Source of the DNA: an uncultured Eubacterium sp.
GTDB taxonomy: Bacteria > Bacillota > Clostridia > Lachnospirales > Lachnospiraceae
Direction: 5' to 3'
Assembly (NCBI GenBank): GCA_958446835.1
Contig: CAUCXT010000041.1
Coordinates: 1 to 22,814, forward strand
DNA: 22,814 bases
In this document: one piece after another, positions 7,865 through 15,991 of the stretch
Layout: each line of letters begins with the position of its first letter
How positions within the stretch are numbered: position 1 is the first letter of the stretch
Notes under the pieces: generated by a model
Database searches by the model: none
Seen by the model: only the letters and a program-made list of their open reading frames with translations
What the model was told of the DNA's origin: nothing
Program-made: the position numbers and the translations under genes

Positions 7865-8815
7865 ATGTCATTTTCAAGTGATGTTAAAGCAGAGCTGGCT
7901 GAATATATAGCAGAAGCCAGACATTGCCTGATTGCGGAACTGTCTGCCATGCTCAGCATGAGTGCCAGAGTCAGGAAGAGAAAAGAAGGATATGAGATTA
8001 TATTCTCGACAGAGAATATAGCAGTGGCCAGAAAGCTTGCTATATACATAAACAATGGGTTTAATTATATACCGCAGGTTAGTGTGCGTATGGCAGGTCA
8101 TGCCGGAAAAAATCATATATATACAATAAAGGTTGAAGATTGCATTGTGGCAGAGCAGATACTTATGGCTACAAGGCTGATGACAGCAGATGAAGAGCCA
8201 TCGCCGGATCTTATGTTTAAGAGCAGTATGGCGATAAAGAATGAATGCTGCAAAAGGGCATTTATAAGAGGAGCTTTCCTTACATCGGGAAGCATGAGTG
8301 ACCCTGAAAAGTTTTATCATTTTGAGATTGTGTGTCCTACACAGCGCAAGGCGGAATTTATTCAGTCGATTCTGGTGGGATTTACATTTGATGCAAGAAT
8401 AGTTCAACGTAAAAAATATTATGTTGTCTATATAAAAGAAGGTGAGCAGATTGTTGATTTGCTTAATATCATGATGGCTCACCGCGCACTTTTAAATCTT
8501 GAGAATGTAAGGATACTCAAGGAAGTGCGAAATTCCATCAACCGTCAGGTTAACTGTGAGACGGCTAATCTTAACAGGACAGTTTCGGCTGCGGTTAAAC
8601 AGCTTGAGGATATCAATTATATCAAGGATACGGTGGGACTTGACAGCTTAAGTGAGGGCTTGATGGAGATAGCAGCTCTGAGGGCGGAGAACACAGAGGT
8701 TTCTCTTAAGGAATTGGGAGAGATGCTTTCGCCACCTGTAGGAAAATCGGGAGTTAATCATCGTCTCAGAAAAATCAGTGAGATTGCTGATGAGTTGAGG
8801 CAGCACAAAATATAA
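7865..8815 (+). CDS. whiA: WhiA-family sporulation/cell-division regulator
   Basis: WhiA is a DNA-binding protein with a degenerate LAGLIDADG homing-endonuclease fold and a C-terminal helix-turn-helix. In actinobacteria it activates sporulation and division genes; in Bacillus it affects chromosome segregation and FtsZ assembly. I start at ATG 7865 because homologues begin MSFSxxVKxEL. An in-frame ATG at 7850 adds five residues (MGWVP) and cannot be excluded, since the ribosome site is weak for either. Seen: LAGLIDADG-like segments (FIRGAFLTSGSMSDPEKFYH), the conserved NRQVNCETANLNRT linker, and the helix-turn-helix LGEMLSPPVGKSGVNHRLRK near the end. It lies between rapZ and a crh-like gene, the same order as in Bacillus but without yvcK. 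It is not mobile: WhiA lost nuclease function long ago. Confidence 0.95.
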   Translation: MSFSSDVKAELAEYIAEARHCLIAELSAMLSMSARVRKRKEGYEIIFSTENIAVARKLAIYINNGFNYIPQVSVRMAGHAGKNHIYTIKVEDCIVAEQILMATRLMTADEEPSPDLMFKSSMAIKNECCKRAFIRGAFLTSGSMSDPEKFYHFEIVCPTQRKAEFIQSILVGFTFDARIVQRKKYYVVYIKEGEQIVDLLNIMMAHRALLNLENVRILKEVRNSINRQVNCETANLNRTVSAAVKQLEDINYIKDTVGLDSLSEGLMEIAALRAENTEVSLKELGEMLSPPVGKSGVNHRLRKISEIADELRQHKI

Positions 8816-8835
8816 AGATATGGAGAGTATTTATC

Positions 8836-9093
8836 ATGATTCAGAAGAACATCAAAATTCAGATTCCGACCGGTTTAGAGGCAAGACCTGTAGCGGTTTT
8901 AGTTCAGATTGCCAGCAAGTATGAGAGTTCAATTTTTATTGAATCAGGTACGAAGAAGGTTAATGCCAAGAGCATTATGGGAATGATGGCGTTAGGACTT
9001 GAGGCTGATGAGGAGATAACGGTGATTGCTGAAGGCAGTGATGAAGAAGAGGCTGTAAAGGGAATAGAGGAATTTATCACAGCTGCTAAATAA
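8836..9093 (+). CDS. crh: Crh-like HPr paralogue (Glu15, Ser46)
   Basis: This 85-residue protein has the full HPr fold. In PTS HPr the catalytic loop reads GxHARP with His15 accepting phosphate from enzyme I. Here it reads TGLEARP, so residue 15 is Glu (codon 8878-8880). The regulatory site is intact: VNAKSIMG with Ser46 and the hydrophobic HprK/CcpA-contact patch Ile47, Met48. By family logic it cannot act as a sugar phosphocarrier but can be phosphorylated by HprK, like Bacillus Crh, which has Gln15. Its place behind rapZ-whiA also matches Bacillus crh. GGAGAG (8821-8826) is the ribosome site. The symbol is given by analogy; many pipelines would simply call it an HPr-family protein. A genuine His15 HPr must be encoded elsewhere if the PTS is active. 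Confidence 0.85.
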   Translation: MIQKNIKIQIPTGLEARPVAVLVQIASKYESSIFIESGTKKVNAKSIMGMMALGLEADEEITVIAEGSDEEEAVKGIEEFITAAK

Positions 9094-9115
9094 ATTAAAA
9101 ATTATATTTGTTGTA

Positions 9116-9146
9116 AAGGCTCCCCGGCTCTGTCTGAGGAGTTTTT
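9116..9146 (+). terminator. Probable intrinsic terminator after crh-like gene
   Basis: AAGGCTCC (9116-9123) pairs with GGAGTTTT (9138-9145), four Watson-Crick pairs at the loop end and a G-U/A-U base, with a 14-base loop and five T at 9142-9146. It is modest in stability but well placed at the end of the rapZ-whiA-crh unit. Confidence 0.5.
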
Positions 9147-9180
9147 ACGTTTATAAACATCTGTTAGAGTGGAGGCACTT

Positions 9181-12100
9181 ATGAATTTTACACATTTACA
9201 TGTGCATACAGAATACAGCCTTCTTGACGGTTCAAGTAAGATAAAGGAACTTCCGGCAAGAGCCAGGGAGCTTGGAATGGACAGCCTTGCAATAACGGAC
9301 CATGGAGTTATGTACGGAGTTATTGATTTTTACCGTGCGTGCAAAGCTGTGGGGATAAAACCAATCATCGGCTGTGAGGTTTATGTGGCACCGGGTTCAA
9401 GGTTCGACAAGGAGCCTATCGGACAGGGGGATGACAGGTACTATCATCTTGTGCTGTTAGCGGAGAATAATACAGGTTATTCTAACCTTATGAAGATAGT
9501 TTCCAAGGGGTTTACCGAGGGATTCTATTACAAGCCGCGTGTCGATTATGAGGTGCTAAGAAAATACCATGAGGGAATTATCGCACTGAGCGCCTGCCTT
9601 GCAGGTGAGGTGGCGAGGGATATTACCAGAAACAATTATGAGGAGGCAAAAAAGGCTGCGCTGCTTTATCAGGATATATTCGGCGTGGGGAATTTCTTTC
9701 TTGAGCTTCAGGATCATGGAATACCTGCACAGAGACTCGTGAATCAGGAGCTTATGAGAATGAGCCGGGAGACAGGGATAGAGCTCGTATGTACCAACGA
9801 TATACATTATACATTTGCTGATGATGCGGAGGCACATGACCTTCTGCTATGTCTTCAGACCGGTAAAAAGGTGACTGATGAGGACAGGATGCGCTATGAA
9901 GGCGGACAGTACTATTGTAAATCGCCTGAGGAGATGGCGTCACTGTTTCCCTATGCACCCGAGGCACTTGAAAATACCTATAAGATTGCACAAAGGTGCA
10001 ATGTCGAGATAGAATTCGGTCATACCAAGCTTCCGAAATATGAGGTACCGGAAGGATATGATTCGTGGACTTACCTGCTTCATCTGTGCAATGAAGGTCT
10101 TGTGAAGCGTTATGGTGACAATGCAGAAGCCTACAGAGAGAGACTTAACTATGAGCTGGGTGTAATAAAAAAGATGGGTTATGTCGACTACTTCCTCATT
10201 GTGTGGGATTTCATCAATTATGCCAAGCAGAACGGCATTGCCGTGGGACCGGGACGAGGTTCAGGAGCGGGAAGTATAGTTGCGTATTCATTGGCAATCA
10301 CAGACATTGACCCAATCAGGTATAACCTGCTTTTTGAGCGTTTCTTAAACCCTGAGCGAGTGTCCATGCCTGATATAGACGTTGATTTCTGCTATGAGCG
10401 CCGTCAGGAAGTGATTGACTACGTTGTAAGAAAATATGGCAAGGATAAGGTAGTACAGATTGTAACATTTGGTACACTTGCGGCAAAGGCTGTTATAAGG
10501 GATGTAGGAAGAGTGCTTGACATGCCTTATGCCGATGTTGATAAGGTTGCAAGATTGATTCCGAATGAGCTTGGAATCACGCTTGACAAGGCACTTGCGG
10601 AAAGTCAGGATTTCAAGGCACTCTATGAAGGAGACCCATCAGTCAAGCACCTTGTCGATATGGCGAGAAGGCTTGAAGGACTGCCAAGAAACACATCCAT
10701 GCACGCGGCAGGAGTTGTCATCTGCCAGAAGGCGGCGGATGAGTTCGTGCCTCTGTCCAGGGGCGGTGATGGTGCAATCACAACGCAGTACACCATGACA
10801 ACCCTTGAGGAGCTTGGACTTTTAAAGATGGATTTCCTTGGGCTTAGGACACTTACGGTCATTCAGGACGCTGTAAAGCTTGTCAACAAAGCACATCCGG
10901 GCAGCCTTGATATCAACAAGATAGATTACAATGACCAGAAGGTTATGGAGCTCATTGGCTCAGGGCATACGGAGGGTATATTCCAGCTTGAAAGCCCGGG
11001 TATGAAGAACTTCATGAAGGAATTAAAGCCGAAGAGCCTCGAGGATATCACCGCAGGAATATCCCTGTACCGCCCGGGGCCTATGGATTTTATTCCAAAG
11101 TATTTAAAGGGCAAAAATAATCCGCAGGATATTGAATATGAATGTCCGCAGCTTGAGAGCATCCTGAGCACAACCTACGGCTGTATCGTCTATCAGGAGC
11201 AGGTTATGCAGATTGTGCGTGATCTTGCCGGATATACTCTTGGACGAAGTGATCTGGTGCGAAGAGCCATGTCAAAGAAGAAAGCCGCTGTCATGGAAAA
11301 GGAGCGCCAGAACTTCATATACGGAAACAAGGAGGAGGGCGTTCCGGGTTGTATCGCCAACGGTATATCAGAAAAGACTGCGGGAATAATATATGATAAT
11401 ATGATAGACTTTGCCAAGTATGCGTTCAATAAATCGCATGCGGCATGTTACGCTGTTGTGTCCTACCAGACAGCGTATTTAAAGTGCTATTATCCTAAGG
11501 AATTTTTTGCGGCGCTTATGACCAGCGTACTTGCAAATAACTCCAAGGTAGCTGCGTATGCTTATACCTGCAGGCAGATGGGGATAGATATTCTTCCTCC
11601 GAATATAAATGAAGGTGAAGGAAGCTTCTCGGTTGCAGATAAGGGTATCATGTATGGTTTATCCGCGCTAAAGAGCGTTGGAAAACCGGTGATTGATGCA
11701 ATCATAGAAGAGAGGGAGAAAAATGGAAAATTCACGGGTCTTGAGGATTTTATAGGCAGACTTTCCGGCAGAGAGGTAAATAAAAGAACAATAGAGAGCT
11801 TTATAAAATCCGGAGCCTTTGACTGTTTTGGTGTTAACAGACACCAGATGATGTTGGTTTATGCCAATGTGATAGACAATATCACAAACGAGCGCAAGAA
11901 CAATATTGCAGGACAGATGTCCCTGTTTGACATGTTTGAGGAGAAGCATGATAAGGTCAATATTCCGAATGTACCCGAATATGAGAAGGAGCAGCTTCTT
12001 GCGTATGAGAAGGAAGTTCTTGGCGTGTATGTAAGTGGTCATCCGATGGATGATTATGATGCCCTGTGGCGAAAGTATATCACCAACGTGAGCTCCGATT

Positions 12101-12621
12101 TTATCAATGAGGAGGATAATTCACCGAAGGTGAATGAGGGTGATAAGGCGGTAATAGGAGGAATAATTACCGGAAAGAGTGTGAAAAATACCAGTTCCGG
12201 GAAGCTCATGGCATATATCACCCTTGAGGATGTATTCGGCGCAGTTGAGGTTATAGTGTTTCCGCGCGACTATGAGAAATACAGGGATAAGCTTGTGGAA
12301 GACAACAAGGTGTTCATAGAAGGGCGTGTGAATGTGAGGGAGGATGAGAACGGAAAGCTTGTGTGCACCAAGGTAGATTCGTTTGACGAGATTCCTAAGG
12401 TATGCTGGATTCAGTTCTCCAACAAACAGGCATATTTAGACGCGCAGCCTGAGCTTGACCGGATAATTGCCTCTTCGGATGGAAATGACCTTGTAACAAT
12501 CTATTGCAGGGAGGAAAGACAGCGCAAGGTGCTTCCGAAAAGCCAGAGCATACAGGCACAGGGAGATACGCTTAAGCAGTTAATCCAGAGATTCGGTGAG
12601 GAAAATGTAAAGGTTGTATAG
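9181..12621 (+). CDS. dnaE: DNA polymerase III alpha subunit (DnaE type)
   Basis: This is a C-family replicative-type DNA polymerase. Firmicutes carry it beside PolC; in Bacillus DnaE extends RNA primers on the lagging strand before PolC takes over. The start is ATG 9181 behind GTGGAGG (9169-9175); the in-frame GTG at 9169 is the ribosome site itself. Domains of the 1146-residue product: PHP domain (HLHVHTEYS at 5-13); the palm with GPGRGSGAGS and catalytic Asp398 and Asp400 in PDIDVDF, and Asp551 in KMDFLGL; fingers; tandem helix-hairpin-helix region; a beta-clamp motif QMSLF (912-916); and a C-terminal OB fold (about 985-1065, IGGIITGKSV...VIVFPRDYEKY). No separate exonuclease insertion is seen, as expected for DnaE rather than PolC. 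All catalytic residues are intact. Confidence 0.97.
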   Translation: MNFTHLHVHTEYSLLDGSSKIKELPARARELGMDSLAITDHGVMYGVIDFYRACKAVGIKPIIGCEVYVAPGSRFDKEPIGQGDDRYYHLVLLAENNTGYSNLMKIVSKGFTEGFYYKPRVDYEVLRKYHEGIIALSACLAGEVARDITRNNYEEAKKAALLYQDIFGVGNFFLELQDHGIPAQRLVNQELMRMSRETGIELVCTNDIHYTFADDAEAHDLLLCLQTGKKVTDEDRMRYEGGQYYCKSPEEMASLFPYAPEALENTYKIAQRCNVEIEFGHTKLPKYEVPEGYDSWTYLLHLCNEGLVKRYGDNAEAYRERLNYELGVIKKMGYVDYFLIVWDFINYAKQNGIAVGPGRGSGAGSIVAYSLAITDIDPIRYNLLFERFLNPERVSMPDIDVDFCYERRQEVIDYVVRKYGKDKVVQIVTFGTLAAKAVIRDVGRVLDMPYADVDKVARLIPNELGITLDKALAESQDFKALYEGDPSVKHLVDMARRLEGLPRNTSMHAAGVVICQKAADEFVPLSRGGDGAITTQYTMTTLEELGLLKMDFLGLRTLTVIQDAVKLVNKAHPGSLDINKIDYNDQKVMELIGSGHTEGIFQLESPGMKNFMKELKPKSLEDITAGISLYRPGPMDFIPKYLKGKNNPQDIEYECPQLESILSTTYGCIVYQEQVMQIVRDLAGYTLGRSDLVRRAMSKKKAAVMEKERQNFIYGNKEEGVPGCIANGISEKTAGIIYDNMIDFAKYAFNKSHAACYAVVSYQTAYLKCYYPKEFFAALMTSVLANNSKVAAYAYTCRQMGIDILPPNINEGEGSFSVADKGIMYGLSALKSVGKPVIDAIIEEREKNGKFTGLEDFIGRLSGREVNKRTIESFIKSGAFDCFGVNRHQMMLVYANVIDNITNERKNNIAGQMSLFDMFEEKHDKVNIPNVPEYEKEQLLAYEKEVLGVYVSGHPMDDYDALWRKYITNVSSDFINEEDNSPKVNEGDKAVIGGIITGKSVKNTSSGKLMAYITLEDVFGAVEVIVFPRDYEKYRDKLVEDNKVFIEGRVNVREDENGKLVCTKVDSFDEIPKVCWIQFSNKQAYLDAQPELDRIIASSDGNDLVTIYCREERQRKVLPKSQSIQAQGDTLKQLIQRFGEENVKVV

Positions 12622-12659
12622 CTTGTAAAAGCAGTTTGAAAAATTATTAAATTATACTA

Positions 12660-12688
12660 TTGAAAATAATTTGATTTAGGGTTATTAT
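12660..12688 (+). promoter_or_regulatory. Promoter for pfkA
   Basis: TTGAAA (12660-12665) and TATTAT (12683-12688) are separated by exactly 17 bases, each 5/6 to consensus. The leader would be about 65 bases, AT-rich, without an obvious hairpin. The 140-base gap after dnaE holds nothing else I can identify. Confidence 0.55.
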
Positions 12689-12761
12689 AAGAAAAAATGA
12701 CATTGTTAAATTTTTCACTGTTTAAGAAAGACATTTAAACATCGGTAGAACGGAGGATATT

Positions 12762-13736
12762 ATGGCTAAGGAAATTAAGACAATCGGTGTACTTACAAGT
12801 GGCGGTGATGCGCCGGGAATGAACGCTGCTATTCGTGCGGTTGTTCGTACAGCTATTGCGAAGGGACTTAAGGTTAAGGGTATATTAAAGGGATACAATG
12901 GTCTTCTCAACGAGGAAATCATTGATATGGATGCACTTAGTGTTGCGGATATTATTCATAGAGGCGGTACTATTCTCTATACTGCAAGATGTCTTGAGTT
13001 TATAACTCCTGAAGGCCAGCAGAAGGCTGCCGATATATGTAAGAAGCATGGTATAGACGGACTTATCGTTATCGGTGGAGACGGTTCTTTCCGTGGCGCA
13101 CAGAAGCTTGCAGCTCTTGGAATCAACACAATCGGTGTTCCGGGAACAATTGACCTTGATATTGCATGTACAGATTATACAATAGGATTCGATACTGCCA
13201 TCAACACTGCAATGGAGGCTATTGATAAGATAAGGGATACATCTACATCACATGAGCGCTGCAGTATCATTGAGGTTATGGGACGTAATGCAGGATATAT
13301 CGCATTATGGTGTGGTATTGCCAACGGTGCCGAGGATATATTACTTCCTGAGCGTTACAACAATGATGAGCAGGCTCTTATAAACAGTATCATCAATAAC
13401 CGTAAGAAGGGCAAGAGACATCATATTATCATCAATGCCGAGGGAATCGGCCATTCTACAAGCATGGCAAGAAGAATCGAGGCTGCTACAGGTATTGAGA
13501 CAAGAGCAACTATACTTGGTCACATGCAGCGTGGTGGAAGTCCTACATGTAAGGACAGAATGTATGCTTCAATTATGGGAGCTTACGCTGTTGACTGTCT
13601 CATTGCCGGAAAGAGCATGAGAGTTGTAGCACACTCACATGGAGAGTTCGTAGATTATGATATCGATGAGGCTCTTGCAATGAAGAAGGATATTGACGAG
13701 TATCAGTATACAATCAGCAGGAACCTGGCAAGATAA
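12762..13736 (+). CDS. pfkA: 6-phosphofructokinase, ATP-dependent
   Basis: PfkA converts fructose-6-phosphate and ATP to fructose-1,6-bisphosphate, the committed step of glycolysis. The start ATG follows GGAGG with good spacing, and 324 residues is the normal bacterial size. Motifs: TSGGDAPGMNAAIR near the N terminus; GGDGSFRG with Asp107-Gly108; PGTIDLDI with catalytic-type Asp131 and Asp133; TSHER; EVMGRNAGY; and HMQRGGSPTC. Gly after Asp107 and Gly in PGTID (instead of Lys in PKTID) both indicate ATP rather than pyrophosphate use. One departure: the usual TIDNDI is TIDLDI, Leu replacing the residue between the catalytic aspartates. Fructose-1,6-bisphosphate is a known effector of HprK in related bacteria, a functional link to hprK in this window. 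Confidence 0.96.
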   Translation: MAKEIKTIGVLTSGGDAPGMNAAIRAVVRTAIAKGLKVKGILKGYNGLLNEEIIDMDALSVADIIHRGGTILYTARCLEFITPEGQQKAADICKKHGIDGLIVIGGDGSFRGAQKLAALGINTIGVPGTIDLDIACTDYTIGFDTAINTAMEAIDKIRDTSTSHERCSIIEVMGRNAGYIALWCGIANGAEDILLPERYNNDEQALINSIINNRKKGKRHHIIINAEGIGHSTSMARRIEAATGIETRATILGHMQRGGSPTCKDRMYASIMGAYAVDCLIAGKSMRVVAHSHGEFVDYDIDEALAMKKDIDEYQYTISRNLAR

Positions 13737-13801
13737 TTACTCGTGAAGAACCGCAGGGATGGTTATTCATGGTGAGCAAGAAAATAAGATAGGAAAAGGT
13801 A

Positions 13802-14572
13802 ATGATTACAAGCACATCAAATACACAGATTAAAAATGTAATTAACCTCATCAAAAAGTCTAAGGACCGCAAGGCCCAAGGACTTTTTGTTGTTGAGGGG
13901 AAGAGAATGTTTGAGGAGACACCTAAGGAGCGTATCCACAGTCTTTTTGTCTCAGAGAGCTTTGAAAAGGAGAACAAGGACATCCTGCGTGGATATGCGT
14001 ATGAGCTTGTGTCCGATGACGTATTTTCGCACATGTCCGATACAAAGACACCGCAGGGGGTCATGGCACTTGTAAGGATGTCGGAGTATTCCGTTGAGGA
14101 CATGCTAAAGGGTGAGAATCCTCTCATTATGATTCTTGAGAATCTTCAGGACCCGGGTAATCTGGGTACGATAATCAGGACGGCGGAGGGAGCGGGTGTT
14201 GACGGAATAATAATGACATCCGGAACAGTCGATATATATAACCCTAAAGTGATTCGCTCAACGATGGGAGCGATGTACAGAATGAAATATGCCTACACGG
14301 ACAATCTTAAAGAGGCGGTTGCACTTTTAAAGAGCAGGGGCATTACAACCTATGCGGCACATCTTCAAGGTGCGGTCGATTATGTTACATGTGATTATAA
14401 AAAGGGAACGGCATTTTTCATCGGAAATGAAGGAAATGGACTCACGGATGAGGCTACAGCGATTGCCGACAGGAAAATCATTATACCGATGATGGGAAAA
14501 TTGGAGTCGCTCAATGCCGCTGTGAGTGGTGCGGTACTTATGTATGAGGCAGCAAGACAGAGAAGGGGTTGA
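13802..14572 (+). CDS. TrmH/SpoU-family RNA 2'-O-methyltransferase
   Basis: This is a SAM-dependent SPOUT enzyme that methylates ribose 2'-OH in rRNA or tRNA. The 256-residue product has the SpoU substrate-binding domain (about 5-85, with QGLFVVEGKRM) followed by the knotted catalytic domain. Motif 1 is NLGTIIR (Asn120-Arg126), motif 2 is FFIGNEGNGL (Gly208 onward) and motif 3 is PMMGKLESLNAAVSGAVLMYEA. Proteins of this build are usually annotated as RlmB-like 23S rRNA (guanosine-2'-O-)-methyltransferase, but the target cannot be read from sequence, so no symbol is given. The ribosome site is AGGAAAAGG just before ATG 13802. It lies 65 bases after pfkA with no terminator between. A terminator-like hairpin lies inside its first 30 codons. 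Confidence 0.92.
   Translation: MITSTSNTQIKNVINLIKKSKDRKAQGLFVVEGKRMFEETPKERIHSLFVSESFEKENKDILRGYAYELVSDDVFSHMSDTKTPQGVMALVRMSEYSVEDMLKGENPLIMILENLQDPGNLGTIIRTAEGAGVDGIIMTSGTVDIYNPKVIRSTMGAMYRMKYAYTDNLKEAVALLKSRGITTYAAHLQGAVDYVTCDYKKGTAFFIGNEGNGLTDEATAIADRKIIIPMMGKLESLNAAVSGAVLMYEAARQRRG
13853..13888 (+). other. Terminator-like hairpin within the 5' coding region of the methyltransferase
   Basis: AAAAAGTC (13853-13860) pairs perfectly with GACTTTTT (13881-13888). Inside, GGACC (13864-13868) and GGCCC (13873-13877) pair with one mismatch around a GCAA (GNRA) tetraloop. The outer right arm doubles as a T-run. It may be a chance product of a conserved Lys-rich protein motif. Confidence 0.3.
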
Positions 14573-14597
14573 CATTTTCGTTAGTAATTGTTACAAT
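14569..14597 (+). promoter_or_regulatory. Strong promoter for the SleB-type hydrolase
   Basis: TTGACA (14569-14574) and TACAAT (14592-14597) are separated by exactly 17 bases: perfect -35 and 5/6 -10. The -35 overlaps the stop codon of the upstream methyltransferase (TGA, 14570-14572). A transcript start is predicted near 14604, inside the repeat array described separately. Confidence 0.75.
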
Positions 14598-14630
14598 AAG
14601 GCGTAACATTTCTTAACAATTTTGTAACAA
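14588..14630 (+). promoter_or_regulatory. Phased TAACA-type repeats, candidate response-regulator operator
   Basis: Hexamers TTACAA (14591), GTAACA (14603), TTAACA (14613) and GTAACA (14624) recur every 10-12 bases. The outer elements TTGTTACAA (14588-14596) and TTGTAACAA (14622-14630) are also exact reverse complements. The 11-base phasing and TTAACA-like unit resemble PhoP boxes; the last pair also has WalR-type spacing (half-sites with 5 bases between). The array runs from the -10 to past the start point, a position that would favour repression. Confidence 0.45.
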
Positions 14631-14652
14631 GTTATTAATGGAGAGTTGAAAA

Positions 14653-15954
14653 ATGAGAAGGAACAAGAAGTTTTATGTGTACATGATGCTCTTTGTAGTA
14701 CTCATTGCACAGCTTGCATTTTCCGGCAAAGGATTTATTGGAACAGATGTGGCTGCCTCAGTCAGAACATCAGCATCCGGAGCAGTAGATATGCAGGCAG
14801 ACAGCACTGTAGACCTTTACGTTTCAGATGACTTATCAGAAGATATACAGGCATCGCCGTTGATGGCAGCAGCCGACACGGCTGTTGTGACCGATGAAGA
14901 AGCGAAGATAGAACCAAGAATAGTGTACAACAGTACACTTACGGCAAACGGAGAGATAATTGATGATTTGACCGGTAATACAGGAAAGAGTGATTTTGAG
15001 AACAAGGTCATTTCCTACTGTGAGGACAGAATCAATATTTACTCCGAGCCGGACGAGACATCAGAGATTGTAGGCTGTATGTATTCGCGCTCACAGGCAG
15101 ACATTATCGAGAAGGGTGAGGCATGGACTAAGATTTCATCAGGTAATGTTGTTGGATATGCCAAGAATACCTACCTGTTATTCGGCGAGGAGGCCGACAA
15201 GGTAGCACCGTTCATAGGTGACAAGACAACGGTTGTGGAAGCTGAGGAGCTTCCTGTATATGCCTCCGCTGATTCATCGAGTGCGGTCATTGCCACATTC
15301 TATGCAGGTGAGAATATCAACGCATACGAGGAGATCGGAAACTGGGTTCTCGTTGAGTGTGAGAGCGGATACGGCTATGTGGAGGACAGCGGTATCAGTT
15401 CTACCTATGATCTTGCAACTGCATGGACAGTTGACGAGGAGAACGCATATCTTGCGGAGCAGGCTAGAATAGAAGCGGAGAGAAGAGAAGCTGAACGTGT
15501 GGCAGCCGCTAAGGCAGCCATGGCACAGAGCACAAGCATCGGAAGAACAACCAATGCTGCCATGAGTGCAAGCGATTCAGAGGTATATCTTTTAGCTTGC
15601 ATCATAGAGTGGGAAGCAGGCTGGGAGCCTTACGAGGGCAAGCTTGCAGTTGCCAATGTAGTACTCAACAGAGTGAGAAGCTCCAGATTCAAGCAGAATA
15701 CGATTACAGATGTAATATATGCTCCGGGACAGTTCTCCGGTGTACTTGACGGCAATGGAAATATTTCTGAGCGTTTCGGCACACTGCTTGCCAACGGACC
15801 ATCGCATCAGGACTCATATACAGCGGCAGGTGAGGCACTTGCAGGCGTCAACAATATCGGCGATTACCTGTTCTTCATCAGCGTGAAGAAGGCTAACTAC
15901 GCCAGATATTCACAGTACACGGTATTGAATAACCATTGCTTCTATGCTTACTAA
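14653..15954 (+). CDS. Secreted SleB/CwlJ-type cell-wall hydrolase with two SH3b domains
   Basis: The 433-residue product begins with a basic stretch and a hydrophobic helix (about 8-24), a signal peptide or membrane anchor. A Ser/Ala-rich linker follows, then two bacterial SH3-like domains (about 112-175, with INIYSEPDETSEIVG, and 180-252, with LPVYASADSSSAVI), a Glu/Ala/Arg helix (about 260-290), and a C-terminal Hydrolase_2 domain (about 307-433). In that domain EWEAGWEPYEG aligns with the family's AEAxGEPYxG motif, making Glu321 the likely catalytic glutamate of a muramidase/lytic-type activity, followed by LAVANVVLNRV and APGQFSGV. Despite the SleB name this build is common in vegetative wall-remodelling enzymes, and nothing here ties it to spores. 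It is a single-gene transcript with its own promoter and terminator; GGAGAG precedes ATG 14653. Confidence 0.9.
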   Translation: MRRNKKFYVYMMLFVVLIAQLAFSGKGFIGTDVAASVRTSASGAVDMQADSTVDLYVSDDLSEDIQASPLMAAADTAVVTDEEAKIEPRIVYNSTLTANGEIIDDLTGNTGKSDFENKVISYCEDRINIYSEPDETSEIVGCMYSRSQADIIEKGEAWTKISSGNVVGYAKNTYLLFGEEADKVAPFIGDKTTVVEAEELPVYASADSSSAVIATFYAGENINAYEEIGNWVLVECESGYGYVEDSGISSTYDLATAWTVDEENAYLAEQARIEAERREAERVAAAKAAMAQSTSIGRTTNAAMSASDSEVYLLACIIEWEAGWEPYEGKLAVANVVLNRVRSSRFKQNTITDVIYAPGQFSGVLDGNGNISERFGTLLANGPSHQDSYTAAGEALAGVNNIGDYLFFISVKKANYARYSQYTVLNNHCFYAY

Positions 15955-15991
15955 TTGAATATGTAGTTATTGTATATAATAGGCTGGGTTG

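Noticed and set aside
7865..8815. LAGLIDADG-like fold as evidence for a homing endonuclease or mobile intron
   Set aside because: The fold belongs to WhiA, whose C-terminal helix-turn-helix and conserved neighbours mark it as a host regulator; there is no intron or intein around it.
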